A DNA stretch of 64,000 bases from Halobacteriales archaeon QS_4_70_19 (GTDB lineage Archaea; Halobacteriota; Halobacteria; Halobacteriales; Haloarculaceae), in assembly GCA_003020985.1 (NCBI GenBank), contig PXRM01000036.1, forward strand, positions 1 to 64,000. The letters run 5' to 3'. Position 1 is the stretch's first letter, and every line of letters starts with the position of its first letter. This document shows, one piece after another, positions 20,964 through 31,221 of this stretch. The notes below the pieces were generated by a model that made no database searches, was not told the DNA's origin, and saw nothing but the letters and a program-made list of their open reading frames with translations. A program made the translations under genes and the position numbers.

Positions 20964-21144
20964 GCACGGCTGACGGGAACCGCAGGAGGGCTCGGTGACG
21001 ACGGCCGGGGGGCCCGTCCGACGTTTCGTCGGTCGGTCGTGTCCGGCTGCCGGTGCTACCGGCCCTGCAGGGGCAACCGTAGTAATGGTTGCGGTCCGGG
21101 TGGATACTGCTGACCCACCGACCCAGTCGAGCCGACCACCCCGG

Positions 21145-21678
21145 CTACGCCGGCGTGTCGAACTCGTCCTCGAAGTCGCGCTCGTCCCGGTAGGCGTCGA
21201 CGAACTCGCCCACGTCGAACTGGAGCATCTCCTGCTCGAACTGCCTGGCTGCCGTGTCGTCCTCGGCGTGGCTCAGGGCGTGCTCCATCAGCTCCACCAG
21301 CAGCTCCACGACCACCTCGTGGAGCCGGCGGGCGTCGAAGTCCGTCACCCAGACCATCGCGTATCCCACCGAGCCGTCGTCGCTGGTGTCGGCACTGGCG
21401 GCGGCCTCCGGGAACTCCTCCAGCACCATCCCCATCACGTGGGGCGTGCCGAACTGGCCGAACTCGTCGGCCGTGTCGATCGCGGCCTCCAGCGTCCGCA
21501 CCAGCTCCTCCGGTACCCACCGCGAGAGCGGGTGGACGTCCATCACGACCGCGTGCGCGTCGCCGCAGGCACACGCGTACTGGCGCAGGCCCAGGTCCAG
21601 CTCGTGGGGGGTGGCCGTCTCGCCACAGGGGAGGTCGATCGCTGCCCCCCGCCCGCCCGGTACGCGAGGCTCCGTCAT
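21145..21678 (-). CDS. DUF5815 family protein
   Basis: A 177-residue acidic protein matching my recollection of the haloarchaeal DUF5815 family: DLPCGETATPHELDLG, the CACGDAHAVVMDVHP segment, VGYAMVWVTDFDARRLHEVV and a C-terminal acidic helix. The Cys/His cluster (PCGE and CACGDAH) might bind a metal. No TM or signal peptide. It stands alone between the small winged-helix gene and the ATP synthase operon. Molecular function unknown. Confidence 0.65.
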   Translation of the reverse strand: MTEPRVPGGRGAAIDLPCGETATPHELDLGLRQYACACGDAHAVVMDVHPLSRWVPEELVRTLEAAIDTADEFGQFGTPHVMGMVLEEFPEAAASADTSDDGSVGYAMVWVTDFDARRLHEVVVELLVELMEHALSHAEDDTAARQFEQEMLQFDVGEFVDAYRDERDFEDEFDTPA

Positions 21679-21820
21679 CGGGCTCGCTTGGATATCTGGC
21701 CGGGTAAAGGAGTCGGTCCCGCGTCGTCGCGGGGGAGACGGGGCTGTCGAGGTGGGACGAACGGATGGCCGATCACGGATGTGGGAGAGCGCGGCGGGTG
21801 CGGAGAACGAGGAGAAAAGG

Positions 21821-21862
21821 TGTGTGTGAACAAGGAAAAGTGTGTGTGAACAAGGAAAAAAA
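21821..21862. repeat. Tandem 20-bp duplication
   Basis: TGTGTGTGAACAAGGAAAAG (21821-21840) is repeated at 21841-21860 with one change at the last base. On the minus strand each unit contributes a T-run after the end of the ATP synthase operon. Confidence 0.6.
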
Positions 21863-21863
21863 T
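21835..21863 (-). terminator. T-rich terminator of the ATP synthase operon
   Basis: Read on the minus strand, about 28 nt after the atpD stop, comes a run of seven T (21856-21862), then a second T4 run (21836-21839) in the duplicated unit. Oligo-T tracts without a stem are the usual archaeal intrinsic termination signal. Confidence 0.5.
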
Positions 21864-21890
21864 TGATACACCGCGTGCGCGCGTACGCAG

Positions 21891-22586
21891 TCAGTCGTCG
21901 GCCGTGAGCGGCTCCTCGGCCGGCTCCTCGGCCTCCTCCTCGGCTCGGGCGGCGGCCTCCTCCTCCTCTTTTTTCGCTTTGATCTTCTTCATGCGGAATA
22001 TCTCCTCGCGCTCCTGCTCCTCGAGCTTCTGCTCGATGTACTCCTGGTTCTCGTAGAGCTGCGGGAGGAGCGTGAACTCCAGCGCGTTGACGCGGCGCTT
22101 GGTGGTCTCGATCTCGTCGAGCATCTTCTTCATCGCCGTCTCCACCTCGGCGGCGAGGATGATGGTCTCCAGGAGTTCCTCGTAGGCCTCCGCGGCCTCG
22201 TCGATACGCGCGGAGGTCCCGACGACGCCGTAGCCACGCTCGTCGAGCGACTTCTTCACCTTCGAGGACTCGATCTGCGGGACGACCACGCCCATGATGT
22301 TCTTCGACTGGGTCGTGATCTCCGGGTGCTCTTTCAGCGCCGCGGCCGCGCCGCGCACGGAGACGTCCCCCTCCATGGCGCGCGCCATGTTGATGGCACG
22401 CTGGGCCCGCTCGTACCGGTCGTCCATCTGCTCGCGGACGTCCTGGGCCTGGTCGAGGATGTCCATGAACTCCATGATGAGGCCGTCACGCTTCTTCTCG
22501 AGGGTGTCGTGACCGCGCTCGGAGAGCTCGATGCGGTCCTCGATCGCCATGAGGTTCTTCCGTGTCGGCTTGACGTCCTTGGCCAT
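21891..22586 (-). CDS. atpD: A-type ATP synthase subunit D (central stalk)
   Basis: A 231-residue, mostly helical protein of the V/A-type subunit D family: N-terminal long helix ([20 protein letters not shown]), central [21 protein letters not shown], and C-terminal [20 protein letters not shown], followed by an acidic Glu/Ala tail. It forms the rotor shaft inside the A3B3 head. ATG 22586 begins at MAKDVK. In transcription order it is last and is separated from atpB by the acyltransferase gene and an 82-bp repeat, which is unusual. A downstream T-rich tract marks the operon end. Confidence 0.9.
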   Translation of the reverse strand: MAKDVKPTRKNLMAIEDRIELSERGHDTLEKKRDGLIMEFMDILDQAQDVREQMDDRYERAQRAINMARAMEGDVSVRGAAAALKEHPEITTQSKNIMGVVVPQIESSKVKKSLDERGYGVVGTSARIDEAAEAYEELLETIILAAEVETAMKKMLDEIETTKRRVNALEFTLLPQLYENQEYIEQKLEEQEREEIFRMKKIKAKKEEEEAAARAEEEAEEPAEEPLTADD

Positions 22587-22684
22587 TACCGGGACGTTCC
22601 GGTCGGAGCCGCTTAACGCTTTACGAAGGTTCGGCGGGCCACGAGCAGCCACGACGCCGATTCGACCACCCGCGTCCCGGGCTC

Positions 22685-22766
22685 ATACGGATTACGCTAC
22701 GTCATTTCCACATCGACCGTCCGCACTCAGGCGGTTGTCGTGGGAAACAGTTAGCGTAATCCGTAT
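22685..22766. repeat. 82-bp palindromic element, copy 2
   Basis: Same 15-bp terminal inverted repeats as copy 1 (22685-22699 and 22752-22766) around a 52-bp core. The core differs at many positions, yet changes occur on both sides of the stem (TTTCCAC/GTGGGAAA, CGAC/GTCG), so folding is kept. Its final T again provides the T of a TGA stop, here of the acyltransferase gene. Confidence 0.75.
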
Positions 22767-24193
22767 CAGTCGTCGGCCGCCACCGCCTCGACGCCGACCT
22801 GTTCGGCGATGGTCTCGAACTCCTCCTCGAACGCCGCGGTCAGCTCGTTCGGGTCGTCCACCAGCCCGGCGTCCGAGGCGATGCCGACCCGGACGTCGCC
22901 GTCGTAGCTGAAGATGCTGATGCCCAGCCCGACACCTTGGGAGGTCGGGACCCAGAACATCATGTCGCTGACCTCCGTCCCGGCGAAGTGGAAGGTGTCG
23001 GTCGGCCCCGGCACGTTCGTGATGACCGACGAGGCGCGGTTGCGGAACCGCCACAGCGCCAGGTCCTGGAACGGCATCGGCAGGTTACCGACGGTCCGCA
23101 GCAGCGTCAGCATCAGCCACGCCTGCGTCCCCTGGCGGAGCGCCCCGGTCCGGTCGCTGATCTCGTCGATGCGCCCCTGCACGCTGTCGATGCCGACCGG
23201 GAGCTGGAGGAAGCCCAGGCCGAAGGCGTTCCCCAGTTGCTCGTCGCGCTGGTCGAGCGGCTTCAGGTTGACCGGGATGGCCGTCCGGTGCTCGGCGTCC
23301 GGGTCGACGGCCCCGTCGTGAGTCTCCAGGTACCGCCGGAGCGCCCCCGTCGTCGTCGCCAGCAGCACGTCGTTGATGGTGCCGTCGAACGCCCGGCCCA
23401 CGGCCTTCGCACGGTCGACGTCGATGGGCGCGGTCCACGCGGCCTGCTTCTCCAGCCCCAGGTCGCCGTTGACCGCCGACGCGGGCTCCTCCGGGAGCGT
23501 CATCGACTCGATGCCGATCTTCGCCGCGCTGGCCCCCCGGACGAGCATGCTCGGCGCCTTCGAGAGCGCAGCGAGGGCACCCGGGCCGTCGTCGTCCCGG
23601 CCCCGGTTTTCGTCCTCGCGGGCCGACGGCGACCCCGGCGTCGTCGATCCGTCGTCCGTCGCGTGGTCGGGCGGCGACGGGACGCCCCCGAACGGCAGGT
23701 TGATCTCGCCCGGGTCGTCGGCCAGCCCCAGCAGCACGTACAGCATGGCGAACCCGTCGCCCAGCGCGTGGTGGATGCGCATCACCAGCGCGTTGCCGGT
23801 GTCGCCGGCCCCCTCGACGAGGTAGGCCTGCCACAGCGGCTTGTCGTGGTCGACCGGCTGGCTCAGCAGGTCGCCCACGAACTGCTGGAACTCCGCCTTG
23901 TCCCGTGGCTCCGGCAGCGCGACGTGGTGCAGGTGACAGTCGATGTCGAACTGCTCGTCGACCTCCCACCGCGGCCGCCGGAACGGGGTGTTCTCGTAGA
24001 CGACCCGCTGGCGGAACCGCTTGAACGGGAGCAGCCGCTCCCGAAGCTGCTCGCGGACCGCCTCGTACGACACCGGGTCGTCGAAGTCCAGCAGCCCGGT
24101 GATGGTCATCAGGTTCGTCCGGTCGCCCATCCGGAGCCAGCTGTTGTCCGGCCCCGAGAGCGGCTCCCGGTCCGCCGGCTCTCCTCCGGTCAT
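22766..24193 (-). CDS. Wax-ester synthase / diacylglycerol acyltransferase family protein
   Basis: 475 residues, the normal size of bacterial WS/DGAT enzymes. It keeps the catalytic HHxxxDG motif as HHALGDG (141-147) plus the downstream landmarks GTINDVLLATTTGALRRYL and VITNVPGP. There is a variable Ser/Asp-rich linker (~175-205) between the two CAT-like halves. Bacterial members esterify fatty alcohols or diacylglycerol with acyl-CoA. Archaeal membranes use isoprenoid ethers, so the substrate here is open. The gene lies between atpB and atpD, same strand, but is isolated by 282 bp and ~180 bp spacers, so it may have its own promoter. Confidence 0.85.
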   Translation of the reverse strand: MTGGEPADREPLSGPDNSWLRMGDRTNLMTITGLLDFDDPVSYEAVREQLRERLLPFKRFRQRVVYENTPFRRPRWEVDEQFDIDCHLHHVALPEPRDKAEFQQFVGDLLSQPVDHDKPLWQAYLVEGAGDTGNALVMRIHHALGDGFAMLYVLLGLADDPGEINLPFGGVPSPPDHATDDGSTTPGSPSAREDENRGRDDDGPGALAALSKAPSMLVRGASAAKIGIESMTLPEEPASAVNGDLGLEKQAAWTAPIDVDRAKAVGRAFDGTINDVLLATTTGALRRYLETHDGAVDPDAEHRTAIPVNLKPLDQRDEQLGNAFGLGFLQLPVGIDSVQGRIDEISDRTGALRQGTQAWLMLTLLRTVGNLPMPFQDLALWRFRNRASSVITNVPGPTDTFHFAGTEVSDMMFWVPTSQGVGLGISIFSYDGDVRVGIASDAGLVDDPNELTAAFEEEFETIAEQVGVEAVAADD

Positions 24194-24475
24194 CGTCGTT
24201 CCTCCGGCCCGGTTCCCGTCGGTGCTCGCGTGGCCCGACCCTTCGCGCTCATTGGTCCCGACACAGGGAAGCGGACGTTAAGAAACCCGCCGGTGGGACT
24301 GACGACGGCGGGGACGACCGACCGTTCGGTCAGGACCGACCCCCGGGGGCGGGGCCCCGGAATCATCGGCTATCCTGCACTTCTGTCGCGGATACGCCCA
24401 TCCATCCCGGAATATCGCCGTAACTCTCCGTGTTTCGAGAACAGAATGAAGATATCCGGGGAACGTCCTGCGTCG

Positions 24476-25900
24476 TCAGTCCGCGGCGACTTCCTCCTCG
24501 CCCTCGGCCTGCGACTCGTCCTCGCGGTAGTGCTTCTCGATGAGCTCCTCGTCGATCCGGTTGAGCTCGGGCCTGGGGAACATCGACAGCAGGTCCCAGC
24601 CCAGGTCGAGCGTCTCGTCGATGTCGCGGTTGGTGCGGAAGCCCTGCTGGACGAACTCCTCCTCGAAGCGGTCCGCGAAGTCGAGGTAGAGGTTGTCCCG
24701 CTCGGAGAGGGCCTCGCGGCCGACGATGTTGACGAGGTCGCGCAGGTCCTCACCCTCGGCGTACGCGGCGTACATCTGGTCGGAGACGTCGGAGTGGTCC
24801 TCGCGGGTGAGGCCCTCGCCGATCCCGTCGTCCATCAGCCGCGAGAGGCTGGGCAGCACGTCGATGGGCGGCTCGATGCCCTGGCTGTTGAGGTCGCGGT
24901 CGACGTAGATCTGCCCCTCTGTGATGTACCCGGTCAGGTCCGGAATGGGGTGGGTGTCGTCGTCGCCGGGCATCGTCAGGATGGGGATCTGGGTGACGGA
25001 GCCCTCGACCCCCTCCAGGCGGCCGGCGCGCTCGTACAGCGTCGCGAGGTCGGTGTACATGTAGCCGGGGTAGCCACGGCGACCGGGCACCTCCTCGCGG
25101 GCGGCCCCGATCTCGCGGAGCGCCTCGCAGTAGTTCGTCATGTCCGTCAGGATGACCAGCACGTGGTACCCCTTGTCGAAGGCGAGGTACTCGGCGGTGG
25201 TCAGGGCCAGACGCGGGGTGACCGTCCGCTCGACGGCGGGGTCGTCCGCGAGGTTCATGAAGACGACGGACCGCTCCAGCGCACCGGTGCGCTCGAAGTC
25301 GTCCATGAACTCGTTGGCCTCCTCCTGCGTGATGCCCATGGCGCCGAAGATGACGGCGAACTCGGACTCGCCCTCCGCCTCGACGTCCTCCGGGACGGTC
25401 GCCTGCCGGGCGACCTGCAGGGCCAGCTCGTTGTGCGGCAGGCCCGACGCGGAGAAGATGGGGAGCTTCTGGCCGCGGACGAGGGTGTTCATGCCGTCGA
25501 TGGCGGAGACGCCGGTCTGGATGAACTCCTCGGGGTACTCGCGGGCCGTCGGGTTGATCGCCGCGCCGACGATCTCCCGGCGCTCCTCGGGCTCGATGGC
25601 CGGCCCGTCGTCGATAGGCTCGCCGGAGCCGCTCAGGACGCGCCCGAGCAGGTCCTCCGTGAGCGGCATCTTCAGGGTCTCGCCCAGGAACCGCACCGAG
25701 GAGTTCTTGTCGATACCGGAGGTCCCCTCGAACACCTGGATGGCGACGAACTCGCTCGTCGACTCCAGCACCTGTCCGCGTCGGACCTCCCCGTTCGGTG
25801 TCTCGATCTCGACGATCTCGTCGTACCCGACGGGCTCGTCGACCTCGGCGAACACCAGGGGGCCGCTGATCTCCGTGATGGTCTCGTACTCTTTCTGCAT
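24476..25900 (-). CDS. atpB: A-type ATP synthase subunit B (regulatory)
   Basis: 474 residues, with the typical order: beta-barrel ([20 protein letters not shown]), a nucleotide-binding-like domain without a true P-loop ([20 protein letters not shown]) and a C-terminal helical domain ([19 protein letters not shown]). It forms the non-catalytic half of the A3B3 head. ATG 25900 is 2 bp after the atpA stop, so translation is coupled. Acidic tail. No defects seen. Confidence 0.93.
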   Translation of the reverse strand: MQKEYETITEISGPLVFAEVDEPVGYDEIVEIETPNGEVRRGQVLESTSEFVAIQVFEGTSGIDKNSSVRFLGETLKMPLTEDLLGRVLSGSGEPIDDGPAIEPEERREIVGAAINPTAREYPEEFIQTGVSAIDGMNTLVRGQKLPIFSASGLPHNELALQVARQATVPEDVEAEGESEFAVIFGAMGITQEEANEFMDDFERTGALERSVVFMNLADDPAVERTVTPRLALTTAEYLAFDKGYHVLVILTDMTNYCEALREIGAAREEVPGRRGYPGYMYTDLATLYERAGRLEGVEGSVTQIPILTMPGDDDTHPIPDLTGYITEGQIYVDRDLNSQGIEPPIDVLPSLSRLMDDGIGEGLTREDHSDVSDQMYAAYAEGEDLRDLVNIVGREALSERDNLYLDFADRFEEEFVQQGFRTNRDIDETLDLGWDLLSMFPRPELNRIDEELIEKHYREDESQAEGEEEVAAD

Positions 25901-25902
25901 CG

Positions 25903-28900
25903 TCAGTACTTCTCCTGCAGTTCGCTCTCGATCTGTTCCTCGACCTCGTCGATGAACTCGTGGTAGTCCTCGGCGACGCCCATCCGGTTGAGGCGGGGCG
26001 CCGCGTCGATGTCGATTATCTCCTCGACCGGGACGCCGGCGTCGAGCGCCTTGAACGCCTCGTCGTTGAACGTCTTGATGGCGCCGAGCATCCGGAACGT
26101 CTTCTCCGGTTCGCAGTAGGTGTCGACGTCGTGGAAGGCGTTCTGCTGGAGGTAGGCCTCGCGCAGGTAGCGCGCGACCTCGAGGGTCAGCTGCTGGTCC
26201 TCCGGCAGCGCGTCCTTCCCGACGAGCTGGACGATCTCCTGCAGCTCGTCCTCCTCGTCCAGCGTGTCGACGGCCCACTGCCGCCGGTCGGGCCAGTCCT
26301 CGTCGACGTTCTCCTTGAACCAGGGGTCGAGCTGGTCCTGGTACAGCGAGTAGGACTCGTTCCAGTTGATGGAGGGGAAGTGCCGACGCTCCGCGAGGTC
26401 GGCGTCCAGCGCCCAGAACGTCTTCACGATACGCAGGGTGTTCTGCGTGACCGGCTCGGAGAAGTCACCGCCCGGCGGCGAGACCGCCCCGATGACCGAG
26501 ATCGACCCCTCGGAGCCGTTCAGGTTGTCGAAGTAGCCGGCCCGCTCGTAGAACTGCGAGAGCCGGGCGGCCAGGTACGCGGGGTAGCCCTCCTCGCCGG
26601 GCATCTCCTCCAGCCGGGAGGAGATCTCGCGCATGGCCTCGGCCCACCGCGAGGTGGAGTCGGCCATCAACGCCACGTCGTACCCCATGTCGCGGTAGAA
26701 CTCCGCGATGGTGATGCCCGTGTACACGCAGGACTCGCGCGCCGCGACGGGCATGTTGGACGTGTTCGCGATGAGGCAGGTCCGGGACATGAGCGGGTTG
26801 CCCGTGACGGGGTCCTCCAGCTCGGGGAAGTCCTCGATGACCTCCGTCATCTCGTTGCCGCGCTCGCCACAGCCGACGTAGACGACGATGTCCGCGTCGG
26901 CCCACTTCGCGAGCTGGTGCTGGGTGACGGTGTTGTGGAGCACCGACGGAACGTGGCCGCCGACGAAGTTCTGCGTGCCGGGCACGGTCACGTCGTACAC
27001 CGGCCGTTCCTCCTCGACCGTCTCGATGTCCACGATGGGGTCGAAGAACACGTCATCGAGCATGTCGGTCACGGCGGCGACGCGGTCGGCGACCGCGCTC
27101 CCGCCGTCCGCCAGGACCGTCTCGATGTCGTCGAGCGCCTCGCGGCTCGGCTGCTGACCGAGTCCGGTGTAGTTGTGGGTTTCGATACCGGCATCCGCAA
27201 ACTCCGCGTAGCGTGCGGCGTCGGCGATTTCGAACATCGTCTCCGGGCCGACCGGCACCGTGTCGACGTTCGTGTTGCCGACCGTCTCGCTGGCGTACGT
27301 CTCGATGCTCGTCAGCTTCTCGTGGTCGAATGCATCGCCGAGCGCGTCGGCGAGCGTCGCCAGCTCGTCCGCGCCGGTGACGGTGACGCGGCTGGAACCG
27401 TTGTCGCGGTGACGAATCCGGAACAGCACGCCGAGGCGACCCAGCAGATACGTCAGACCGGACGCCATCGCCTCGCTGGAGGTCGCGATCTCGACGGTGC
27501 CACCACTGAACGAGCCGTCGCCGAGATAGTAGCCGCGCAGGAACGCGGCCGCGACCTCATCGGGCCCGGCACGGACCGCGTCGGGGACGCTACACGTCGT
27601 CGATTTCTCCGTCTCGGGCACGCCGAGTGCCGAGAGTAGCGAGGAGACGACCGTGCTCCGTATCTCGACCGTCTCGACAGTGTTGTAGACGGTCGAGGCC
27701 GTGTCGACGCCGAACAGGGTCGCCGCGAGTTCGCAGAACCGGTCGCGGAGCCGGCTGTGGTTGTTGTGGAACCGGACCGTCCTCTCGGTGAGCATCCCGT
27801 CCGAGCAGACCAGCCCGAGGAACTCGGCGAACGCCGCGTCCACCGACTCGGGAACCTCGACGGGCTTCCCGTTGCTTCCGGGCTTCACCGTCTCGACGGG
27901 CGGCCGGTCGACGCCGAGCCGCTCGCAGGCGTCCGAGACGAACCACAGCGGCGGATTCGTCCGCCCGAGCGCGTAGTTCATGAACACGTCGCAGGACACG
28001 CCGAGGTCGGCCGCGAGCTCAGTCTTCGACTCGCCGGCTGACTCGATTGCCGCACGCACCCTGCCGAGGGCCGACTCGTCGGTCGCGCGCGCGTCCGGGA
28101 CGAGTTCGTACGGATCGAGCACCGTCCGGTCGCCGTCGATGTCGAGCCGCCGCGGCATCACGAGCGAATCGCCGACGTCGAGCCGCTCGGCCGGCGTCTC
28201 CTCGATTTCGAGGTCGCCGCGTATCCGGAACAGTTTGTGTGCCGGTGTCACCTCCAGCTCGCGGCCGCTGGCCGTGCGGACGCGAACCAGTCGGTCGGTC
28301 GACCCCCGGTAGACGTGCGAGGTATTCGCGGGGCGTAGCTCGCGGGCCGACTCGTCGAAGGTCAGTATCTCCGCATCCGCCTCGACGAGTGTCTCGCCCG
28401 ATTCCGTGGTGTCGTTGCCCGCGTAGCGCTCGAACAGCGTCTCGATGGGGACCGTCTCGCCGTCCGCGAGCAGTACCGGCGTCTCCGGCGTGACGCATTT
28501 GCCGGAGCCGAACGGCCCGGGGATGGCGGCCGTCCCGCCCTTCGCGATGGGGAACAGGCCGTCGAGGATGCGCTGGCCGGAGACGAGCGGCGTCGTCGGC
28601 GTCTCCTTCTCCCGGGCCGGCCGGGGCTCCCGGACGGGCCACTCCTGGCGCATCGTGATCTCGGCGCCGGTGTCGAGTTCGACGACCGTCTCCTCGACGG
28701 TGTGCTCGCCCTCGTCGACGGCGGTCACCTCGCCGTGGTGGTCCTCGTCCTCCGTCCGCTCCGGCGGGACCAGGACCCTGTGCTCGATCTGGACCGTCTC
28801 CTGGACGCTCCCGAGCACATCACCCGGGGAGACCTCGTCGCCGACCTCGACGGCCGCCTCGAAGGTCCACTCCTTCTCCAGGTCGATCCCGGGGGCGTCC

Positions 28901-29241
28901 ACGCCGCGGTCGAGGAACGCACCCATCTTCTCCTCCAGGACATCGAGCGGGCGCTGGACGCCGTCGTAGATGGAGTCCAGCATGCCCGGTCCGAGGTCCA
29001 CCGTGAGCGGCTCGCCGGTGTTCTCGACCGGTTCGCCCGGCGCCACGGCGGAGGTCTCCTCGTACACTTGGACGGTGGTACGGTTCCCCTCGATCTCGAT
29101 GACCTCGCCCATCAGGCCCTCGTCGCCGACGTAGACGACGTCGTTCATCCGCGCGTCCAGGTCCGTCGCCACGACGACCGGGCCACTTACGCTGTCGATG
29201 ACCCCATCCGTGTCCGGGGTCGTGTCTGTCGCTTGGCTCAT
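25903..29241 (-). CDS. atpA: A-type ATP synthase subunit A (catalytic), intein-containing precursor
   Basis: An 1112-residue precursor. The N-extein (1-248) has the beta-barrel, the A-type-specific insertion and the first part of the Walker A, GPFGSGK. The intein follows (249-770). The C-extein resumes at Thr771 ([20 protein letters not shown]) and contains [29 protein letters not shown] and the C-terminal helical domain. The spliced product would be 590 residues, the normal length. The subunit binds and hydrolyses or makes ATP, so splicing is required for a functional P-loop. It lies between atpF (1 bp gap) and atpB (2 bp gap). Confidence 0.95.
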   Translation of the reverse strand: MSQATDTTPDTDGVIDSVSGPVVVATDLDARMNDVVYVGDEGLMGEVIEIEGNRTTVQVYEETSAVAPGEPVENTGEPLTVDLGPGMLDSIYDGVQRPLDVLEEKMGAFLDRGVDAPGIDLEKEWTFEAAVEVGDEVSPGDVLGSVQETVQIEHRVLVPPERTEDEDHHGEVTAVDEGEHTVEETVVELDTGAEITMRQEWPVREPRPAREKETPTTPLVSGQRILDGLFPIAKGGTAAIPGPFGSGKCVTPETPVLLADGETVPIETLFERYAGNDTTESGETLVEADAEILTFDESARELRPANTSHVYRGSTDRLVRVRTASGRELEVTPAHKLFRIRGDLEIEETPAERLDVGDSLVMPRRLDIDGDRTVLDPYELVPDARATDESALGRVRAAIESAGESKTELAADLGVSCDVFMNYALGRTNPPLWFVSDACERLGVDRPPVETVKPGSNGKPVEVPESVDAAFAEFLGLVCSDGMLTERTVRFHNNHSRLRDRFCELAATLFGVDTASTVYNTVETVEIRSTVVSSLLSALGVPETEKSTTCSVPDAVRAGPDEVAAAFLRGYYLGDGSFSGGTVEIATSSEAMASGLTYLLGRLGVLFRIRHRDNGSSRVTVTGADELATLADALGDAFDHEKLTSIETYASETVGNTNVDTVPVGPETMFEIADAARYAEFADAGIETHNYTGLGQQPSREALDDIETVLADGGSAVADRVAAVTDMLDDVFFDPIVDIETVEEERPVYDVTVPGTQNFVGGHVPSVLHNTVTQHQLAKWADADIVVYVGCGERGNEMTEVIEDFPELEDPVTGNPLMSRTCLIANTSNMPVAARESCVYTGITIAEFYRDMGYDVALMADSTSRWAEAMREISSRLEEMPGEEGYPAYLAARLSQFYERAGYFDNLNGSEGSISVIGAVSPPGGDFSEPVTQNTLRIVKTFWALDADLAERRHFPSINWNESYSLYQDQLDPWFKENVDEDWPDRRQWAVDTLDEEDELQEIVQLVGKDALPEDQQLTLEVARYLREAYLQQNAFHDVDTYCEPEKTFRMLGAIKTFNDEAFKALDAGVPVEEIIDIDAAPRLNRMGVAEDYHEFIDEVEEQIESELQEKY
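26932..28497 (-). other. Intein (522 residues) within AtpA, with LAGLIDADG homing-endonuclease domain
   Basis: Begins with Cys ([19 protein letters not shown]) directly after GSGK and ends [12 protein letters not shown] before the +1 Thr of the P-loop. These are the standard nucleophile Cys1, block A, block B ([15 protein letters not shown]), block F and terminal His-Asn. The middle holds a helix-turn-helix ([14 protein letters not shown]) and two dodecapeptide motifs (FLGLVCSDG and LRGYYLGDG), so the endonuclease may be active. The site, inside the Walker A of the catalytic subunit, is the one I recall for VMA inteins of Thermoplasma and Pyrococcus, not the yeast VDE site. Confidence 0.92.
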
Positions 29242-29242
29242 A

Positions 29243-29566
29243 TCATTCGTCCATCAGGTCGATGCCGATCGCGCGCTTGATCTGCTCGCGGAGGGCTCCG
29301 CCGCTGGAGTCCCCGCCGAGCGTCACGAGCACGGGCTCGACACTCGTTTCGACGTTACGTCGGACTGTACGCGAGAGGTAATCGAGGTCGTCGTCGTGCA
29401 TCACCACGATGCCGACGTCGTCGTCGTCCTCGAACAGTTCCGTGACCGCCTCGTCGAGGCGGTCCGGCTTCTCCTCCTCCGGCACGTTCGCGAAGCGCCG
29501 GACGCCTGCGAGCCGGAACCCCGTCGTGAAGTCGGGGCTCCCGACTACGCCGATCTCCTGGCTCAT
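29243..29566 (-). CDS. atpF: A-type ATP synthase subunit F
   Basis: A 107-residue Rossmann-like small subunit: [20 protein letters not shown] start, acidic [18 protein letters not shown] centre and C-terminal RAIGIDL helix. It binds the central stalk and modulates catalysis. Its start overlaps the atpC stop by 4 bp; its stop is 1 bp from the atpA start. Confidence 0.9.
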   Translation of the reverse strand: MSQEIGVVGSPDFTTGFRLAGVRRFANVPEEEKPDRLDEAVTELFEDDDDVGIVVMHDDDLDYLSRTVRRNVETSVEPVLVTLGGDSSGGALREQIKRAIGIDLMDE

Positions 29567-30618
29567 AGTATCACCAGTTCGTTCTGTATCTCCTCCTCGC
29601 TCAGGCCGGCCTCCCGACCGCGTGCGATGGCGCGGATGTTGTCGATCTCGCGCTCCTTCGCGAGCACGTAGCCGAGCACCGGGCAGACCGAGAGCGGGTA
29701 GCGGCTCGACAGCTGCTCCGAGTACTCCAGCAGCGCCGCGTCGAGCGCGTTCTCGAAGCCGATGAGGCTCCGGGCCCGCTCTAGCGCGTCGAGCGCTTCG
29801 TCCAGGTCGTCGCCGTACGGCGACTCCCGGACGCGGGCCGCGAGCTCGTCGGGGGTCTGCGCCAGCTGCCGGAGGTCGCCCTCACCGAACAGTCGACCGC
29901 CGTCGATGAAGTAGTCCGCGGGGTCCATGTCCGCGCCGGAGTACGCCAGCCGGAACGCGTTCCGCAGGTTCCGGAAGTCGATCTCCGCGCGGAGGAACTC
30001 GATGTACAGCTCCGTCGGCCGGTCGGGTTCCTCCGGGAGGCCGTCGAGCAGGTGACCGTAGAACGCGCGGTCGATGGCGTTCTCCAGGGGCACCAGTTCG
30101 TCGCTCTCCTCGTACACCTCGAGCGCGGCCTCCAGCGGCCCGTGGAACATCGTCCCCCGGGTCGCCGCGATGGCCTCCTCCATCGACGCCGCGTCGAGGA
30201 GGGCCGAGTGCTGCTTCTCGGTGAACTCGCCGGCACGGATGAAGTCGTCCTCCACGTCCGTCCGGTCGGCCTCCGAGTAGACACCCCGCAGGGTGGTCTT
30301 CACGTTCCAGGCGTCGAACTTCCGGAGGTAGCGGGCGACGTAGTCGTACAGCCGCCCGTCGGCCCACCGGAGCAGGTCGTCGAAGTTCGCCGCCAGGTTC
30401 CGGTTGAGGGCGTACTCGATGAGGTCGACGCCGCCGTGGCGCGACCCCAGCGCGTTCATCTCGGCCTCGTACTCGGACTCCTCCATGAAACGGGCGATCT
30501 CGCCCGTCCCCATCCGCGTCAGCTTGCGGTAGTCGTCCTCGTCGAACAGCCGGGACCGTCGGGACCGCACCCGCGCGGTGACGTACTCGTAGTTCGAGCC
30601 GCCCTGTTTCGTGCTCAT
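29563..30618 (-). CDS. atpC: A-type ATP synthase subunit C
   Basis: A 351-residue, mostly helical subunit of the V-ATPase d / A-type C family: NYEYVTARVRSRRSRLF start, repeated three-fold helical pseudo-symmetry, and LGYVLAKEREIDNIRAIARG near the end. It is the socket that couples the central stalk to the proteolipid ring. It overlaps atpE and atpF by 4 bp each. Confidence 0.92.
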   Translation of the reverse strand: MSTKQGGSNYEYVTARVRSRRSRLFDEDDYRKLTRMGTGEIARFMEESEYEAEMNALGSRHGGVDLIEYALNRNLAANFDDLLRWADGRLYDYVARYLRKFDAWNVKTTLRGVYSEADRTDVEDDFIRAGEFTEKQHSALLDAASMEEAIAATRGTMFHGPLEAALEVYEESDELVPLENAIDRAFYGHLLDGLPEEPDRPTELYIEFLRAEIDFRNLRNAFRLAYSGADMDPADYFIDGGRLFGEGDLRQLAQTPDELAARVRESPYGDDLDEALDALERARSLIGFENALDAALLEYSEQLSSRYPLSVCPVLGYVLAKEREIDNIRAIARGREAGLSEEEIQNELVIL

Positions 30619-31199
30619 CGCTCCTCGAACAGGCGCTCGGAGATATCCCGGAGGTTGTCCTCCCAGACCTCGTCGAGCACCGAATCGAAGGTGTTGTTCA
30701 CACGGACGCGCGAGCCCTCGCTCTCGACCACGACGCCACCCAGCACGTCGACCGGCTCGCCGACCTCGAAGCCGTCGTGGTCCTCGCAGATCGTCCCCAG
30801 CAGGTCTGCGTCCGACTCCCGGCCGCGGACGCGGACGGTGTCGGCACCCTCGAACTCCGGCGCGGCGGCCTCCAGCAGGGAGCGGGTGAGCTCCTCGCGG
30901 CGGTCACCCTCCAGCCCGGCGATCTCCGTCTCGACGTCGTCGCGGACGTCCTGGAGGAGTTCGCGCCGGGCCTCCAGCCGCTGCTGCTTCGCCTCCAGCT
31001 TGGCGCTGGAGAGGGCCTGCTCGCGCTCCTGCTCGATGGCCCGCTCGACGTCATGCTCGGCCTCGGCCTCGATCTCGTCGGCCTCGGCCTCGGCCTCCGC
31101 GACGATCTGCTCGGCTCGCTCCTCGCCCTCCGCGCGGATCTCCTCTGCGCGCGTGCGCGCTTCATCTCGAATGTCCTCTACGACCGTATCAAGGCTCAT
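30615..31199 (-). CDS. atpE: A-type ATP synthase subunit E (peripheral stalk)
   Basis: 194 residues: a long Glu/Ala-rich N-terminal coiled coil (residues ~1-100, AEEIRAEGEERAEQIVAEAE) and a compact C-terminal domain ending NTFDSVLDEVWEDNLRDISE. It pairs with AtpH to form the outer stalks. It overlaps atpC by 4 bp and follows atpK with a 22-bp gap. Confidence 0.9.
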   Translation of the reverse strand: MSLDTVVEDIRDEARTRAEEIRAEGEERAEQIVAEAEAEADEIEAEAEHDVERAIEQEREQALSSAKLEAKQQRLEARRELLQDVRDDVETEIAGLEGDRREELTRSLLEAAAPEFEGADTVRVRGRESDADLLGTICEDHDGFEVGEPVDVLGGVVVESEGSRVRVNNTFDSVLDEVWEDNLRDISERLFEER

Positions 31200-31221
31200 G
31201 AATCGAAAAATGGGGGAGCGT

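Noticed and set aside
22937-25966. A ~1000-codon open frame opposite the acyltransferase and atpB
   Set aside because: Same reason: it crosses two real genes and a spacer, with no domain or acidic bias.
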